Shown here: positions 1-11,747 of the stretch, one piece after another | Layout: every line of letters begins with the position of its first letter | How positions within the stretch are numbered: position 1 is the first letter of the stretch | From: JBFEUI01 sp041547565 | Lineage (GTDB): Bacteria; Pseudomonadota; Gammaproteobacteria; Thiohalomonadales; Thiohalomonadaceae | Length of the DNA stretch: 64,000 bases | Assembly (NCBI GenBank): GCA_041547565.1 | Contig: JBFEUI010000001.1 | Coordinates: 1-64,000, forward strand | Direction: 5' to 3' | Made by a program: the position numbers and the translations under genes | The notes under the pieces: model-generated | The model's input: the letters and a program-made list of their open reading frames with translations, nothing else | Database searches by the model: none | Told to the model about the DNA's origin: nothing

Positions 1-352
1 GTGCCGAGCTGCTATTAGTGTGATATTTGGGCTGCGCCGGTGATTTCAATGTTGTTGCGGCACTGGCCTGCCTGGGCGACGGTGACTTTAACAGCCGTCT
101 CTTGCTTGGGCTGATAATCAGTATATGTTGCCCGGGATAGATGTCATAAGGCGGCTTGATGCTGTTCCAGGCAGCCACCTCGCGATGATCATAGCCGTAG
201 CGCCAGGCAATGGAGTAGAGCGTATCGCCCGGGCGTACACGGTAGCGCAGATAATCGGCGTTTTTTCCGGAGTAGCCAACCGTACCGCAGCCTGTCAGTA
301 CCAGGGCCGCGATCAAAAAAAGAATGGATGTCCTCTTCCCTCTTCTAACCAT
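1..352 (-). CDS. nlpD: NlpD-like lipoprotein, LysM domain (partial, C-terminus outside window)
   Basis: The gene runs off the left edge, so only 117 codons are visible. It starts with a lipoprotein signal peptide with a clear lipobox (LTGC, Cys at about residue 22), followed by one LysM domain at about residues 36-80 (YRVRPGDTLYSIAWRYG, then NSIKPPYDIYPGQ) and a basic Ser/Pro linker. NlpD proteins activate septal amidases at the outer membrane through a degenerate M23 domain, which would lie beyond the edge. The ATG at 352 overlaps the stop of the upstream membrane-protein gene by 8 bases, so the two are translationally coupled. The order surE-pcm-yqaA-nlpD is usual in gammaproteobacteria, with rpoS normally next. 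Confidence 0.88.
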   Translation of the reverse strand, partial: MVRRGKRTSILFLIAALVLTGCGTVGYSGKNADYLRYRVRPGDTLYSIAWRYGYDHREVAAWNSIKPPYDIYPGQHILIISPSKRRLLKSPSPRQASAATTLKSPAQPKYHTNSSSA

Positions 353-917
353 TCAGTATCACGTATCCAAGAATCACCAGCACCACCAGCACCCAGCCGA
401 TGCGGTCGATATACGTACGCAACGTCCGTTCCATACGTTCACCGCCCCACACCATCAGTCCCGCCACCAGAAAGAAACGCGCCCCCCTGCCAATAAGCGA
501 TGCCAGCACAAACGGCAGAAACGCCATATTGATCACACCGGCTGTGATGGTAAATACCTTATAGGGTATAGGGGAGAAGCCGGCCAGGAATATGGCCCAG
601 AAGCCCCACTGCGCGAACCACGCCTTGGCCTTGAGGTAGCCATCCCAGTAGTGGCTGTTTTGCAGTGCCGGTTCGATGAGGTCAAAGGCAAAATAGCCGA
701 TGAGAAAACCGAGCATGCCGCCCAGCACCGATGCCAGTGTGGTGATCAGCGCAAAACGCCAGGCATGCTTCGGTCTGGCCAGAGACATCGGTGCCAGCAT
801 GACATCGGGAGGAATGGGGAAAAAGGAGGACTCGGCAAAACTCAGCCCCCCCAGGTAACGCGGTGCATGCTCGTGTGCAGACCACTTCATCACCTTTGTA
901 TAGAGCGTTGAAAACAT
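345..917 (-). CDS. YqaA-type (DedA/VTT superfamily) inner-membrane protein
   Basis: A 190-residue hydrophobic protein with about four to five membrane segments. It has the pattern of small YqaA-type members of the DedA/VTT superfamily: an early AESSFFPIPPDVML segment (Glu and Pro-rich re-entrant loop), glycine-rich helices (GGMLGFLIGYF) and a second loop, FSPIPYKVFTITAG. The two proline-rich half-loops are the family hallmark and are thought to form the transport site; some DedA members flip polyprenyl or phospholipid carriers, but the substrate here is unknown. It lies 10 bases after pcm and overlaps nlpD, a conserved arrangement in gammaproteobacteria. Confidence 0.82.
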   Translation of the reverse strand: MFSTLYTKVMKWSAHEHAPRYLGGLSFAESSFFPIPPDVMLAPMSLARPKHAWRFALITTLASVLGGMLGFLIGYFAFDLIEPALQNSHYWDGYLKAKAWFAQWGFWAIFLAGFSPIPYKVFTITAGVINMAFLPFVLASLIGRGARFFLVAGLMVWGGERMERTLRTYIDRIGWVLVVLVILGYVILNG

Positions 918-927
918 CTACAGAATC

Positions 928-1584
928 CTAGTTGCTACCCGCCAGCATGGGGACGAAGGTCACCCCGTCAAGCACTTCCTGCACATAGTCATTGCCCTGC
1001 CTGCTGATTACCTGCAACTGCTGGTTGCGCCCCTCACCAACCGGGATCACCAGTTTGCCGCCATCGGCCAACTGCTGCAGCAGCGCCGGCGGAATCTGCG
1101 GCGGGGCGGCGGCAACCAGTATGCCATCAAACGGCGCGGCCGCGGCCCAGCCCTGGTAACCGTCGCCGTGACGCAGTCGCACATTGTATAGGCGCAGTTC
1201 GTTCAGGTGCACACGCGCCTTTTGCGACAGTGCAGCGATACGTTCGATGCTATACACCTCATCGACCAAGTGTGCCAGCACCGCAGCCTGGTAGCCGCAG
1301 CCTGTCCCGACCTCCAGCACTTTTTTGGGTGCCGTGCTCAGCACGATTTCGGTCATTTTGGCCACGCTGTGAGGCTGGGAGATGGTCTGGCCGAAACCGA
1401 TCGGCAGGGCGGTGTCCTCATAGGCGCGGCTGGCAAGCGCCTCATCAATGAAGATATGGCGGGGAATCTGCCGTATCGTATCGAGCACCCGTGTGTCACT
1501 GATGCCACTGTCGATGAGACGCTTGATCAGCCGTTCACGGGTACGCATGGAGGTCATACCGATGCCCTGATGGTGCTGATTCAT
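928..1584 (-). CDS. pcm: Protein-L-isoaspartate O-methyltransferase
   Basis: A 218-residue cytoplasmic methyltransferase that uses S-adenosylmethionine to methylate isoaspartyl residues and so starts repair of aged proteins. The PCMT signature is clear: ALPIGFGQTISQP (substrate-binding region), SAM motif I VLEVGTGCGYQAAVLA, then HGDGYQGW and a C-terminal VTFVPMLAG. The called ATG has a fair Shine-Dalgarno (GGTGAG). Met10 (MTSMRTRERL) aligns better with Pseudomonas Pcm starts and is a possible alternative. The gene follows surE by 10 bases, the usual stress-survival pair. Confidence 0.95.
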   Translation of the reverse strand: MNQHHQGIGMTSMRTRERLIKRLIDSGISDTRVLDTIRQIPRHIFIDEALASRAYEDTALPIGFGQTISQPHSVAKMTEIVLSTAPKKVLEVGTGCGYQAAVLAHLVDEVYSIERIAALSQKARVHLNELRLYNVRLRHGDGYQGWAAAAPFDGILVAAAPPQIPPALLQQLADGGKLVIPVGEGRNQQLQVISRQGNDYVQEVLDGVTFVPMLAGSN

Positions 1585-1594
1585 CGCGCTGCTC

Positions 1595-2338
1595 TCACCC
1601 CTCTAGCCAGGAACGCATCTCGTCGAGCACCTGATGCCGGGTCAAGTCGGTATGGATCGGTGTGATCGAAACACGGTTATTGTTAACGGCGTGAAAATCG
1701 GTGCCCGGCCCGGCGTCCTGTTCGCTGCCTGCCGGCCCCACCCAGTAGATTTCCCGCCCACGCGGGTCATGCATCTTGATCACCGGTTCGGATTTGTGGC
1801 GATTGCCGAGCCGGGTGGTTTCAATCCCCTCAAGCTCGGACCAGGGAATATCCGGGACATTGATGTTGAGTATCGTGTTGTGGGGGAGTGGGTGATTCTC
1901 AAGTTTGGCAATGACATCCAGCACCACCCGTGCGGCGGTGTCGTAGTGGCGGGGCTGATGGCTCGCCATGGAGACCGCCAGTGCCGGCAGACCAAGGAAA
2001 CGCCCCTCCATGGCTGCGGCTACCGTGCCTGAATAGAGCACGTCATCCCCCAGATTGGCCCCGGCATTGATGCCCGAGACCACGATATCCGGCTCCTCGG
2101 GCAGCAGTCCGGTAATGGCAAGATGGACACAGTCGGTCGGCGTACCCTCCACTCGAATAAAACCGTTGTCGGCCTGTCGTGTGCGGATCGGCATATCGAG
2201 CGTCAGGGAGTTGCTTGCACCGCTGCGATCACGCTCCGGCGCTATCACATTCACCTCGGCTATCGTCAGCAGGTGCTCATAGAGACAGACTATCCCTTCC
2301 GCCTGATAGCCGTCATCGTTACTTACCAGTATTCGCAT
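1595..2338 (-). CDS. surE: 5'/3'-nucleotidase SurE
   Basis: SurE is a metal-dependent phosphatase acting on nucleoside monophosphates and short polyphosphate. The N-terminus [16 protein letters not shown] carries the metal-binding Asp pair, followed by [14 protein letters not shown] (metal-binding Ser/Asn), the conserved [10 protein letters not shown] and [21 protein letters not shown] chose the ATG at 2338 (247 aa), because the reading frame extends eight codons upstream only through a GTG and family proteins begin directly with the MRIL strand. First gene of the surE-pcm-yqaA-nlpD run; it diverges from the Smr gene across about 220 bases. Confidence 0.95.
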   Translation of the reverse strand: MRILVSNDDGYQAEGIVCLYEHLLTIAEVNVIAPERDRSGASNSLTLDMPIRTRQADNGFIRVEGTPTDCVHLAITGLLPEEPDIVVSGINAGANLGDDVLYSGTVAAAMEGRFLGLPALAVSMASHQPRHYDTAARVVLDVIAKLENHPLPHNTILNINVPDIPWSELEGIETTRLGNRHKSEPVIKMHDPRGREIYWVGPAGSEQDAGPGTDFHAVNNNRVSITPIHTDLTRHQVLDEMRSWLEG

Positions 2339-2558
2339 CAAGTCCGTTACCGGGTGTTGCACGCAATCGGCAACACCATAATATTGCCTAAAACTCTGAA
2401 ATACACTGTGTCATGGGGTGTCGCCATTGCTGCCAGCCTGACTATTCACCCAATGTGGCGGCAGAACAACCGCACTCCCGCCATATCGGGTAGACTATAC
2501 CGCATTCGCGAACAATTGGGCACGCCATTCGCCCGTAACACCCATACAGATACAGTCG

Positions 2559-3098
2559 ATGTCGGGACGCAAACCCAAAACAAGTGATGAGGACAAGGCC
2601 CTGTTCCGCAAGGCGGTCAGGGACGTGCGTACCCTGAAGCAGGACAAGATCCCTCCCTATCGCCGCCCGCTGGCCCCGCGGCCTCACATGCGCATTGAGG
2701 ATGAACGCCAGGTCATCGACAATCTGCTTTCCGACGACTGGGAGCCGGCAGAGCTGGAGACCGGTGAGGAGCTGCTCTTTGCACGCCCCGGACTGCAGCA
2801 CAACGTGCTGCGTCGCCTGCGGCGCGGCCAGTTCACCGTCGGTGCGGAACTGGATCTGCATGGAATGAGTGCCAGGGAGGCGCGCCAGGCACTGTCCGAG
2901 TTTCTCCTTTTCACGCCACATCGCTGCATACGCATCATCCACGGCAAGGGGCGCGGCTCATTCCAGAAACAGCCGGTGCTCAAGGGCAAGGTGAACAACT
3001 GGCTGCGGCAACGGGACGAGGTGCTCGCGTTCTGCTCGGCGCGCCCCGTTGACGGCGGAACCGGCGCACTTTACGTGCTGCTAAAGCGCAGACACTGA
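2559..3098 (+). CDS. Smr-domain protein (SmrA/YdaL-like)
   Basis: A 179-residue protein with a charged helical N-terminus (about residues 1-90) and a C-terminal Smr domain (about 93-178). The domain shows the hallmark motifs LDLHGMSAREA and IIHGKGRGS and ends with GGTGALYVLLKR. Smr domains are small nucleases or nucleic-acid binders; the E. coli paralogues SmrA and SmrB act on DNA/RNA, SmrB cutting mRNA at collided ribosomes. The LDLHGM/HGKG version and the stand-alone layout look closer to SmrA than SmrB, but I would not fix the function. It is transcribed away from surE and followed by the chemoreceptor gene. Confidence 0.85.
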   Translation: MSGRKPKTSDEDKALFRKAVRDVRTLKQDKIPPYRRPLAPRPHMRIEDERQVIDNLLSDDWEPAELETGEELLFARPGLQHNVLRRLRRGQFTVGAELDLHGMSAREARQALSEFLLFTPHRCIRIIHGKGRGSFQKQPVLKGKVNNWLRQRDEVLAFCSARPVDGGTGALYVLLKRRH

Positions 3099-3123
3099 TA
3101 CCGTCGCGTAGCTGCACGGACAT

Positions 3124-3151
3124 TAAAGGATTTCCCTCATCCTGCCGATAG
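3124..3151 (+). promoter_or_regulatory. FliA (sigma-28)-like promoter of the MCP gene
   Basis: TAAA (3124-3127), a 16-base spacer, then GCCGATAG (3144-3151), close to the sigma-28 consensus TAAA-N15-GCCGATAA but with one extra spacer base. It lies 130 bases before the chemoreceptor start, and chemoreceptors are classic FliA targets. The same motif and spacing occurs before the calcium-binding protein gene at 48701. A TTGACA hexamer at 3185-3190 without a good -10 is a weaker alternative. Confidence 0.55.
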
Positions 3152-3280
3152 GGTGATGGAACAGCCTGAAATGGCTATAAAATTTTGACATTGCCGCTAT
3201 TTTCGGCAAATGTATTGGCCATACACGTACATGATAAGTTACTAAAAACACCCTACACCACACTGCAAGGAAACAGCACT

Positions 3281-4909
3281 ATGATCAAGTGGCTCCTCGG
3301 AAGCATTCGCAACAAACTGCTGCTGATATCCGGTACCGGCACCGCCCTGCTGCTACTGGCCGCAGGCTTCGGTATCTGGTCGTCAGAGAACGCAGTTATG
3401 CAGTTCGAGCACTTTTCTGAGCATGACTTAAAGATCGAGCGCGAGATAGGCGCCACCACGGTCGATTTCAAGATACAGGTACAGGAGTGGAAGAACGTCC
3501 TGTTGCGCGGCCATGACCCAAAAAAACTGGAGAAATACTGGGGACGCTTTGAGCAGCGGGAGAGCAAGATAAAGCAGGCCGTCAAGGGACTGCTTCCCGA
3601 GGTCGACGATGCGGCGACGCATGGCAAACTGACCCAGTTCCTCAAGGAACACGACAACATGAGCACGGCCTACCGCAAGGGGCTGGAGGCCTACAAGTCT
3701 GCCGGATTCGACTCCAAGGTGGGTGACAAGGCGGTCTCGGGCATCGACCGGGCGCCGACCAAACTGCTGGATGAGGCCGGCGAACTGTGGCACCAGGCAC
3801 TGCTCGCCGAGGAAACCGAGGTTATCGACAACAATAAAAGCAATATCATGCTGACCATGGCGTTCATAGCCATGGCCATAGTCATCGCCTTTGTGACCTA
3901 CCTGCTGTTCATCCAGCGTGGCGTTATTGCACCGGCGAATGATCTGGTTGATGCCATGGCGAAACTGGCCGACGGTGATTTTTCACGCCCCATCGTCACA
4001 AGTAATACCGATGAACTCGGCAAAATCGCCCACAGCGCCGAGGTCATCCGCCAGTCACTGCACGGCAGTATCGAGGATGTGGCGCGCTCATCCGATCAAA
4101 TGACCCAGGCCATTAATGACCTGAGCGACATCATCGACATCACCCGTAACGGCGTATTGCAGCAACAACAGGAGACCGACCAGGTCGCCACGGCGATAAA
4201 CGAAATGACCGCAACCGTGCAGGAAGTGGCCAGAAGCGCCAGTAATGCAGCGGATGCCGCGACCAGCGCCGACAGGGAGGCTCAGAACGGCCGCAACGTG
4301 GTCAGCCGCAACATCGACGACATCGAAGTGCTGGCCCAGAAGATCGAACAGGCCGCCTCCACCATCGATCAGTTGCAACAGGAGAGCAGCAACATCGGTG
4401 CCGTGCTGGATGTGATTCGCGGGATCTCCGAGCAGACCAACCTGCTCGCACTGAACGCCGCCATCGAGGCGGCCCGTGCCGGTGAGGCCGGACGCGGTTT
4501 CGCTGTGGTCGCCGACGAGGTGCGCGCCCTGGCCAGCCGCACCCAGCAATCCACCCAGGAAATCCAGGAGATGATCGAACGGCTGCAGACGGGTGCCCAC
4601 AACGCGGTTCAGGTGATGCAGGAGAGCAAAAGCTCGGCCGATGCTACCGCCACCCAGGCGACCGAGACCGGAGCTGCCCTGGATAACATCACCGGCGCGG
4701 TATCACAGATCAACGACATGAATGCCCAGATTGCCAGCGCATCGGAGCAGCAGTCCAGTGTTGCCGAGGAGATCAACCGCAACATCGTGGCCATCAGCGA
4801 GATTGCCGATCACTCGGCCGAGGGTGCCAAGCGCATCAATGAGGCCAACGACAAACTGAACCAGGCCGCCGATCACCTCAAGCAGCTGGTACAACGCTTC
4901 ACGCTGTAA
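3281..4909 (+). CDS. Methyl-accepting chemotaxis protein
   Basis: A transmembrane chemoreceptor, 542 aa from the chosen start [14 protein letters not shown]. This ATG has a good ribosome site (AAGGAAA) and puts a membrane helix at about residues 10-32; the frame extends 32 codons upstream without support. The periplasmic part (about 35-187) is an all-helical, four-helix-bundle-type sensor with no recognisable ligand motif. A second membrane helix (about 188-211) leads to a HAMP domain and the signalling coiled coil with the conserved hairpin ([19 protein letters not shown], then [15 protein letters not shown]). It has no C-terminal CheR/CheB tether pentapeptide. The 3' end overlaps convergent truD by 11 bases. 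A FliA-like promoter at 3124 suggests co-regulation with flagella. Confidence 0.95.
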   Translation: MIKWLLGSIRNKLLLISGTGTALLLLAAGFGIWSSENAVMQFEHFSEHDLKIEREIGATTVDFKIQVQEWKNVLLRGHDPKKLEKYWGRFEQRESKIKQAVKGLLPEVDDAATHGKLTQFLKEHDNMSTAYRKGLEAYKSAGFDSKVGDKAVSGIDRAPTKLLDEAGELWHQALLAEETEVIDNNKSNIMLTMAFIAMAIVIAFVTYLLFIQRGVIAPANDLVDAMAKLADGDFSRPIVTSNTDELGKIAHSAEVIRQSLHGSIEDVARSSDQMTQAINDLSDIIDITRNGVLQQQQETDQVATAINEMTATVQEVARSASNAADAATSADREAQNGRNVVSRNIDDIEVLAQKIEQAASTIDQLQQESSNIGAVLDVIRGISEQTNLLALNAAIEAARAGEAGRGFAVVADEVRALASRTQQSTQEIQEMIERLQTGAHNAVQVMQESKSSADATATQATETGAALDNITGAVSQINDMNAQIASASEQQSSVAEEINRNIVAISEIADHSAEGAKRINEANDKLNQAADHLKQLVQRFTL

Positions 4910-5930
4910 CCGCCAGCTCCCGTAACAGGCTGGTGGCAAAACTGCCGGCGGACAGGAAGAACTCGACGCGCAGTGTACGTGTATCCGTCCACTGCCAGTC
5001 GAGTTCTTGCGCCTTCAGACGCAACGCCCGGCGCTCCATTTTCATCCCGGCGCGCTCCAGCCCTTCACGTAGCGCACCGCAATCACGCAACGCCTCTTCT
5101 TCTATCGCCCTGACCGTTCCCGCGGTGTGGCTATCCCCACGGCCCCACATCGGCCCGGTCAGGGCAATCTCGCCATCCGACAGGCGTCGTGCCAGCTCAT
5201 CGGTTACAGCTTCCCCCCAGAACACGGCGGATTTGCCTTCCAGCATAAACACTTCGCCGTCGAGCATGCGGTTCCAGTTTCCCTGTTCGATACGCCCAGA
5301 AAGCACGCGGTTAAACAGATAGGAGCGTGCCGCCGAGAGGTACAGCCCGCGGCGATGGCGATCCTTTACCCTTATTTCGCCGCGAAACAGTTTCAGTGCC
5401 TGCAGATGATTGTCATGATTACGGCCAAAGCGTTGCTCGCCGAAATAGTTGGGAACGCCCCCTAGCCTTATCAGTTCCAGCCGCCTCTCCAGTTCATCCC
5501 TGTCGCCCGCCACATTATGCAGATTAATCACAAAGCGATTGCCGCGCAGCGCACCCCGCCGCAGCTTGCGTCCGTGGCGCTGCGCCGACAGAACCGTTAG
5601 CTCCTGCGCATCGAGCTCACGCCAGTCCGGCTCCGCCTTGCCCGCCAAGTCCACGCTAAACCACTGGCGTGTTACCGCATTACGGTCCTTTTGACCGGCA
5701 TAACTTACCGCACCTGGTTTTACGCCAGCCAGACGAGCAAGCTGTTTTGCCAACCAGTCTGTATTGGTATTGCGTTTCTCGATGTGCAGCATGACGTGTT
5801 GGCCCTCCCCATCGGGTTCAAAGCCAAGCACCTCATCGACGAAAAAATCTTCCGGGGATTGTCTCATTGTCGCCGTGGCACTGGGACGTCCGTAGGCATA
5901 GGTCCAATCGAGCTGGTAGTAATCAGTCAC
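4899..5930 (-). CDS. truD: tRNA pseudouridine(13) synthase TruD
   Basis: A 343-residue pseudouridine synthase that modifies U13 in tRNA-Glu. The catalytic region reads [16 protein letters not shown], containing the GxKD motif with the nucleophilic Asp; the N-terminal [19 protein letters not shown] and later [14 protein letters not shown] segments are typical of TruD. The start is a GTG aligning with E. coli TruD, but only a few bases separate it from a palindromic repeat arm (from 5935), so no normal ribosome site is visible. It would be the last gene of the ftsB-ispD-ispF-truD run, separated from ispF by about 200 bases of repeat. Confidence 0.95.
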   Translation of the reverse strand: MTDYYQLDWTYAYGRPSATATMRQSPEDFFVDEVLGFEPDGEGQHVMLHIEKRNTNTDWLAKQLARLAGVKPGAVSYAGQKDRNAVTRQWFSVDLAGKAEPDWRELDAQELTVLSAQRHGRKLRRGALRGNRFVINLHNVAGDRDELERRLELIRLGGVPNYFGEQRFGRNHDNHLQALKLFRGEIRVKDRHRRGLYLSAARSYLFNRVLSGRIEQGNWNRMLDGEVFMLEGKSAVFWGEAVTDELARRLSDGEIALTGPMWGRGDSHTAGTVRAIEEEALRDCGALREGLERAGMKMERRALRLKAQELDWQWTDTRTLRVEFFLSAGSFATSLLRELAVTA

Positions 5931-5934
5931 AGTC

Positions 5935-6136
5935 TTTAACGCAAAGATGCAAAGGCGCAGAGAACGCCAAGAAAATATGTGTTACACATGGTGTTCGTAC
6001 AATAGCCATCAATGAAGTTGTCGATCACAGAATTTGTAACTCAGGTAGACGCGCACCGGTAACCTGAGCTGTATAATAATGCAAAAAATAAACCTATACA
6101 CTTTGCGCCCTTTGCATCCTCACGCCTTTGCGTTAA
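5935..6136. repeat. Palindromic intergenic element A (GCAAAG-type arms)
   Basis: Two inverted arms of degenerate GCAAAG units flank about 125 bases between ispF and truD. The left arm (5935-5975) starts TTTAACGCAAAGATGCAAAGG; the right arm (6101-6136), read on the other strand, starts TTAACGCAAAGGCGTGAGG. The right arm contains the ispF stop codon, and the left arm abuts the truD GTG. Inside, CTCAGGT (6040-6046) and ACCTGAG (6062-6068) form a smaller hairpin. It could act as an mRNA-stabilising or terminating structure, or be an inserted element; no ORF is inside. Confidence 0.7.
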
Positions 6137-6606
6137 CAACTTTTCAGCAATACAACGGCATGGGCGGCGATACCCTCACCCCGCCCGGTGAAACCGAGTT
6201 GCTCGGTGGTGGTCGCCTTGATGTTCACACAGCCGACATCGATAGCAAGCGTCTCGGCGAGGTTTTCGCGCATCTCACCGACGTGTGGTGCGAGCTTCGG
6301 CGCCTGGGCGATGATCGTGCTGTCCACATTGGCGATGCCAAAGCCGTTTTTCCCGAGCAGCTCGACCACATGGTGCAGTAATTCGCGGCTGTCGACACCC
6401 TGGTACTGCGGGTCGCTGTCGGGAAAGTGGCGACCGATGTCACCCAGTGCCGCCGCACCCAGCAGCGCATCACACAGCGCGTGAATCAACACATCACCAT
6501 CGGAGTGGGCGGCAAAGGCTTTGTCGAACGGAATCCTCACGCCACCCAGAATGATGTGATCGCCCTCTTTAAAGGCGTGCACATCGAAGCCATGGCCGAT
6601 ACGCAT
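6133..6606 (-). CDS. ispF: 2-C-methyl-D-erythritol 2,4-cyclodiphosphate synthase
   Basis: IspF cyclises CDP-methylerythritol phosphate in the non-mevalonate isoprenoid pathway. The start [12 protein letters not shown] holds the zinc-binding Asp-x-His; [31 protein letters not shown] and the C-terminal [20 protein letters not shown] are family signatures. The ATG at 6606 shares one base with the ispD stop (TGATG), so the two are coupled. The last codons and the stop (KSC then TAA) fall at the edge of a repeat arm, so the extreme C-terminus may have been reshaped by that element. Confidence 0.96.
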   Translation of the reverse strand: MRIGHGFDVHAFKEGDHIILGGVRIPFDKAFAAHSDGDVLIHALCDALLGAAALGDIGRHFPDSDPQYQGVDSRELLHHVVELLGKNGFGIANVDSTIIAQAPKLAPHVGEMRENLAETLAIDVGCVNIKATTTEQLGFTGRGEGIAAHAVVLLKSC

Positions 6607-7325
6607 CAATCTGCCTCCTGTTGCTTCATATAGAGCGCTGCCAGCATCAGATCCTGTGGCCGGGTGATCTTAATATTGTCCCCATGCCCCTCCACCATCA
6701 GTGGCGAGTTGCCGGCGCCTTCCATGGCAGAGGCGTCATCGGTAATGCCGGCCCCACGCTCGATCGCCGTTTGCAGGGCGGGACGCAACGCCGACAGACG
6801 AAACATCTGCGGTGTCAGGGCGCGCCACAGGTGTGAACGGTCAATGGTCTCCCGCACGCAGTTCTTCTCATCGGTGCGCTTGACCGTGTCACTGACCGGC
6901 AGACCCAACAGACCGCCAACCGGATGTTCCCGCAGCGTGGCGATCAAATGGTTAATATCATCCTGACGAATACAGGGGCGAGCCGCATCGTGCACCAGCA
7001 CCCATGCCTCCCCCACGCACTCCTTCTCAAGATGGTTCAGTGCGTTTAACACCGAGTGACAGCGTTCCGCACCACCATCAACGACATACAGCGGTTTATC
7101 AAGTGAGAGTTCCAGTGTCGGCCAATAGGGGTCCCCCTCGGACAATGCCACAACAATCCCGCTGATGTGTCCGTTGCCAGCGAGGCGCTCAATGGTGTGC
7201 TCGATGACCGTCTTGCCGTTCAGTTCGAGATACTGCTTTGGAATATCGCTCCCCATGCGCCGGCCCACCCCCGCAGCCGGAATCACGGCCCAGCATGGAA
7301 TAATCGCATTGTCGGGATAGTTCAT
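6606..7325 (-). CDS. ispD: 2-C-methyl-D-erythritol 4-phosphate cytidylyltransferase
   Basis: A 239-residue nucleotidyltransferase that adds CMP to methylerythritol phosphate, the step two reactions before IspF. The N-terminal nucleotide-binding loop [18 protein letters not shown], the VHDAARPCI motif and the later [13 protein letters not shown] motif are the IspD hallmarks. It ends on the ispF start codon and begins 9 bases after ftsB, in the common ftsB-ispD-ispF order. The enzyme is cytosolic. Confidence 0.96.
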   Translation of the reverse strand: MNYPDNAIIPCWAVIPAAGVGRRMGSDIPKQYLELNGKTVIEHTIERLAGNGHISGIVVALSEGDPYWPTLELSLDKPLYVVDGGAERCHSVLNALNHLEKECVGEAWVLVHDAARPCIRQDDINHLIATLREHPVGGLLGLPVSDTVKRTDEKNCVRETIDRSHLWRALTPQMFRLSALRPALQTAIERGAGITDDASAMEGAGNSPLMVEGHGDNIKITRPQDLMLAALYMKQQEAD

Positions 7326-7334
7326 GCTGCTATG

Positions 7335-7607
7335 CTACTCCTCGACGACCTGGTAGAAGGTCTCATCGTCCTTGATCATACCCAGTTCGCTGCGTGCCCG
7401 CTCCTCTATCGCCTGCAGCCCTTGCTTGAGATCCACCACCTCGGCCTCCAGCGAACGGTTGCGCTCACGCAACTGCTCATTCTCCTTTTGTTGCTGAGCC
7501 ACCTGATCGGATAGCTGCCACAGCGTAAGCAGGCCACCATCGCCGAACCAGAGTCTGTACTGGAGCAGCAACAGTAATAGCAGCAATATGGTGGCCAAAA
7601 CTTTCAT
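7335..7607 (-). CDS. ftsB: Cell division protein FtsB
   Basis: A 90-residue bitopic protein: a short N-terminus, one membrane helix (VLATILLLLLLLLQYRLWF) and a periplasmic coiled coil (about residues 30-70), ending in ARSELGMIKDDETFYQVVE, the conserved FtsB tail. With FtsL and FtsQ it forms the complex that activates septal peptidoglycan synthesis. I chose the ATG at 7607 (MKVLATILL), which places the helix at the N-terminus as in E. coli; the frame runs 19 codons further upstream with no fitting sequence. No strong ribosome site is visible. The eno-ftsB-ispD order is usual. Confidence 0.9.
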   Translation of the reverse strand: MKVLATILLLLLLLLQYRLWFGDGGLLTLWQLSDQVAQQQKENEQLRERNRSLEAEVVDLKQGLQAIEERARSELGMIKDDETFYQVVEE

Positions 7608-7842
7608 AAATTCAAATTTACCGCTCCTGCATGGATGGCGGGGTTGCAGAAAGAGCAGACGCAATTTTCTGTCCGCACAGTCGCTCCCGGTATCCTCGGC
7701 TCAGGCTTCCTGCTTCGCTCTACCTCCTCCATCCCTGTAGTTGTGCCTCCCGCGCCATTAGCGCACATCCCTGTACGTCATCCTGTACATCGCCGCTCTT
7801 GCACATCCGTGTGCTTCGCGGCATACCATACATCCTGTACAT
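7608..7842. repeat. Gap between ftsB and the eno terminator with imperfect ATCC-TGTA repeats
   Basis: This gap holds no credible gene. From about 7729 it contains imperfect copies of a unit like ATCCCTGTA or CATCCTGTACAT (7729, 7777, 7788 and 7830), and at 7818-7845 the segment CGCGGCATACC ATACATCC, then TGTACATAAAAA directly before the eno terminator hairpin. The last segment matches the repeat pair at 56973-57057 at the same position relative to another terminator. Confidence 0.5.
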
Positions 7843-7880
7843 AAAAACGGCCCGGGCGGTAGCAATACCGGCCGGGCCGT
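7843..7880 (-). terminator. Intrinsic terminator of eno
   Basis: On the minus strand a GC-rich stem ACGGCCCGG/CCGGGCCGT (7872-7880 with 7847-7855) is followed by TTTTTAT. It lies about 20 bases after the eno stop, so it separates eno from ftsB-ispD-ispF and implies a separate promoter or read-through for ftsB. Confidence 0.85.
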
Positions 7881-7899
7881 GATCACTATGCCGTACCGT

Positions 7900-9198
<1,299 letters not shown>

Positions 9199-9230
9199 TC
9201 ACTATGATTTCTTGTTTATTTCGTTAACTA

Positions 9231-10064
9231 CTACAAATTCTGTTCAATGAGCCCCTGGCCCTTGACCGCCTCATCGATACTTTTGAGGGTCGTTAAAAGC
9301 GCTTCCATCATGCCGAGCGGCCACATATTGGGCCCATCGCTCAGCCCCCTGTCCGGATCGGGGTGGGTCTCCATAAACAGGCCCGCGATGCCGCTGGCCA
9401 CAGCCGCCCGCGCCAGCACCGGGACAAACTCGCGCTGGCCACCGGAACGCCCGCCCTGACCACCGGGTTGCTGCACCGAATGGGTGGCATCGTACACCAC
9501 CGGGCAACCGCTATCGCGCATGATGGCCAGGCCGCGCATGTCCGAAACCAGGGTATTGTACCCGAAAGAGACGCCGCGCTCGCACACCATGATCTGCTCG
9601 TTGCCGACGGCCCTGGCCTTCTCCACCACGTACTGCATGTCCCAGGGCGCAAGGAACTGACCCTTTTTGATGTTCACCGGTTTGCCCTGGCTGGCCACCG
9701 CCTGAATGAAATTGGTCTGGCGGCAGAGAAAGGCCGGGGTCTGCAGCACGTCCACGACACTGGCCACCTCATCCAATGGGGTGTCCTCGTGCACGTCGGT
9801 CAGCACCGGCACGCCGACCTCGCTACGTACCTTCTCCAGGATACGCAAGCCCTGTTCAATGCCGGGGCCACGAAAGCTGCCGCTGGATGTGCGGTTGGCC
9901 TTGTCGAAGGAGGACTTGAAGATAAACGGCATCGCCAGCCGTTCGCTCATCGCCTTGAGCTCGCTCGCCGTCTCCATGATCAGCGTCTCACTCTCGATCA
10001 CGCAGGGACCGGCGATAAGAAACAGGGGCTGCTCCAGCCCGACCTCGAAGCCACACAGATGCAT
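9231..10064 (-). CDS. kdsA: 3-deoxy-8-phosphooctulonate synthase
   Basis: A 277-residue aldolase-type enzyme condensing phosphoenolpyruvate with arabinose 5-phosphate to KDO 8-phosphate for the LPS inner core. [43 protein letters not shown] and the late [11 protein letters not shown] and [18 protein letters not shown] motifs identify it. The start MHLCGFEVG lies 5 bases after pyrG, so the two are likely co-transcribed; eno follows after 38 bases. Confidence 0.97.
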   Translation of the reverse strand: MHLCGFEVGLEQPLFLIAGPCVIESETLIMETASELKAMSERLAMPFIFKSSFDKANRTSSGSFRGPGIEQGLRILEKVRSEVGVPVLTDVHEDTPLDEVASVVDVLQTPAFLCRQTNFIQAVASQGKPVNIKKGQFLAPWDMQYVVEKARAVGNEQIMVCERGVSFGYNTLVSDMRGLAIMRDSGCPVVYDATHSVQQPGGQGGRSGGQREFVPVLARAAVASGIAGLFMETHPDPDRGLSDGPNMWPLGMMEALLTTLKSIDEAVKGQGLIEQNL

Positions 10065-10069
10065 GTTAG

Positions 10070-11704
<1,635 letters not shown>

Positions 11705-11747
11705 TTAAGCGTCACGAAAGTGAAAGAAAAATTATCGGCGCTGGGCC

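Noticed and set aside
3185..3216. TTGACA as a sigma-70 promoter of the MCP gene
   Set aside because: No -10 at 16-18 bases; the best (TGTATT) needs a 20-base spacer.
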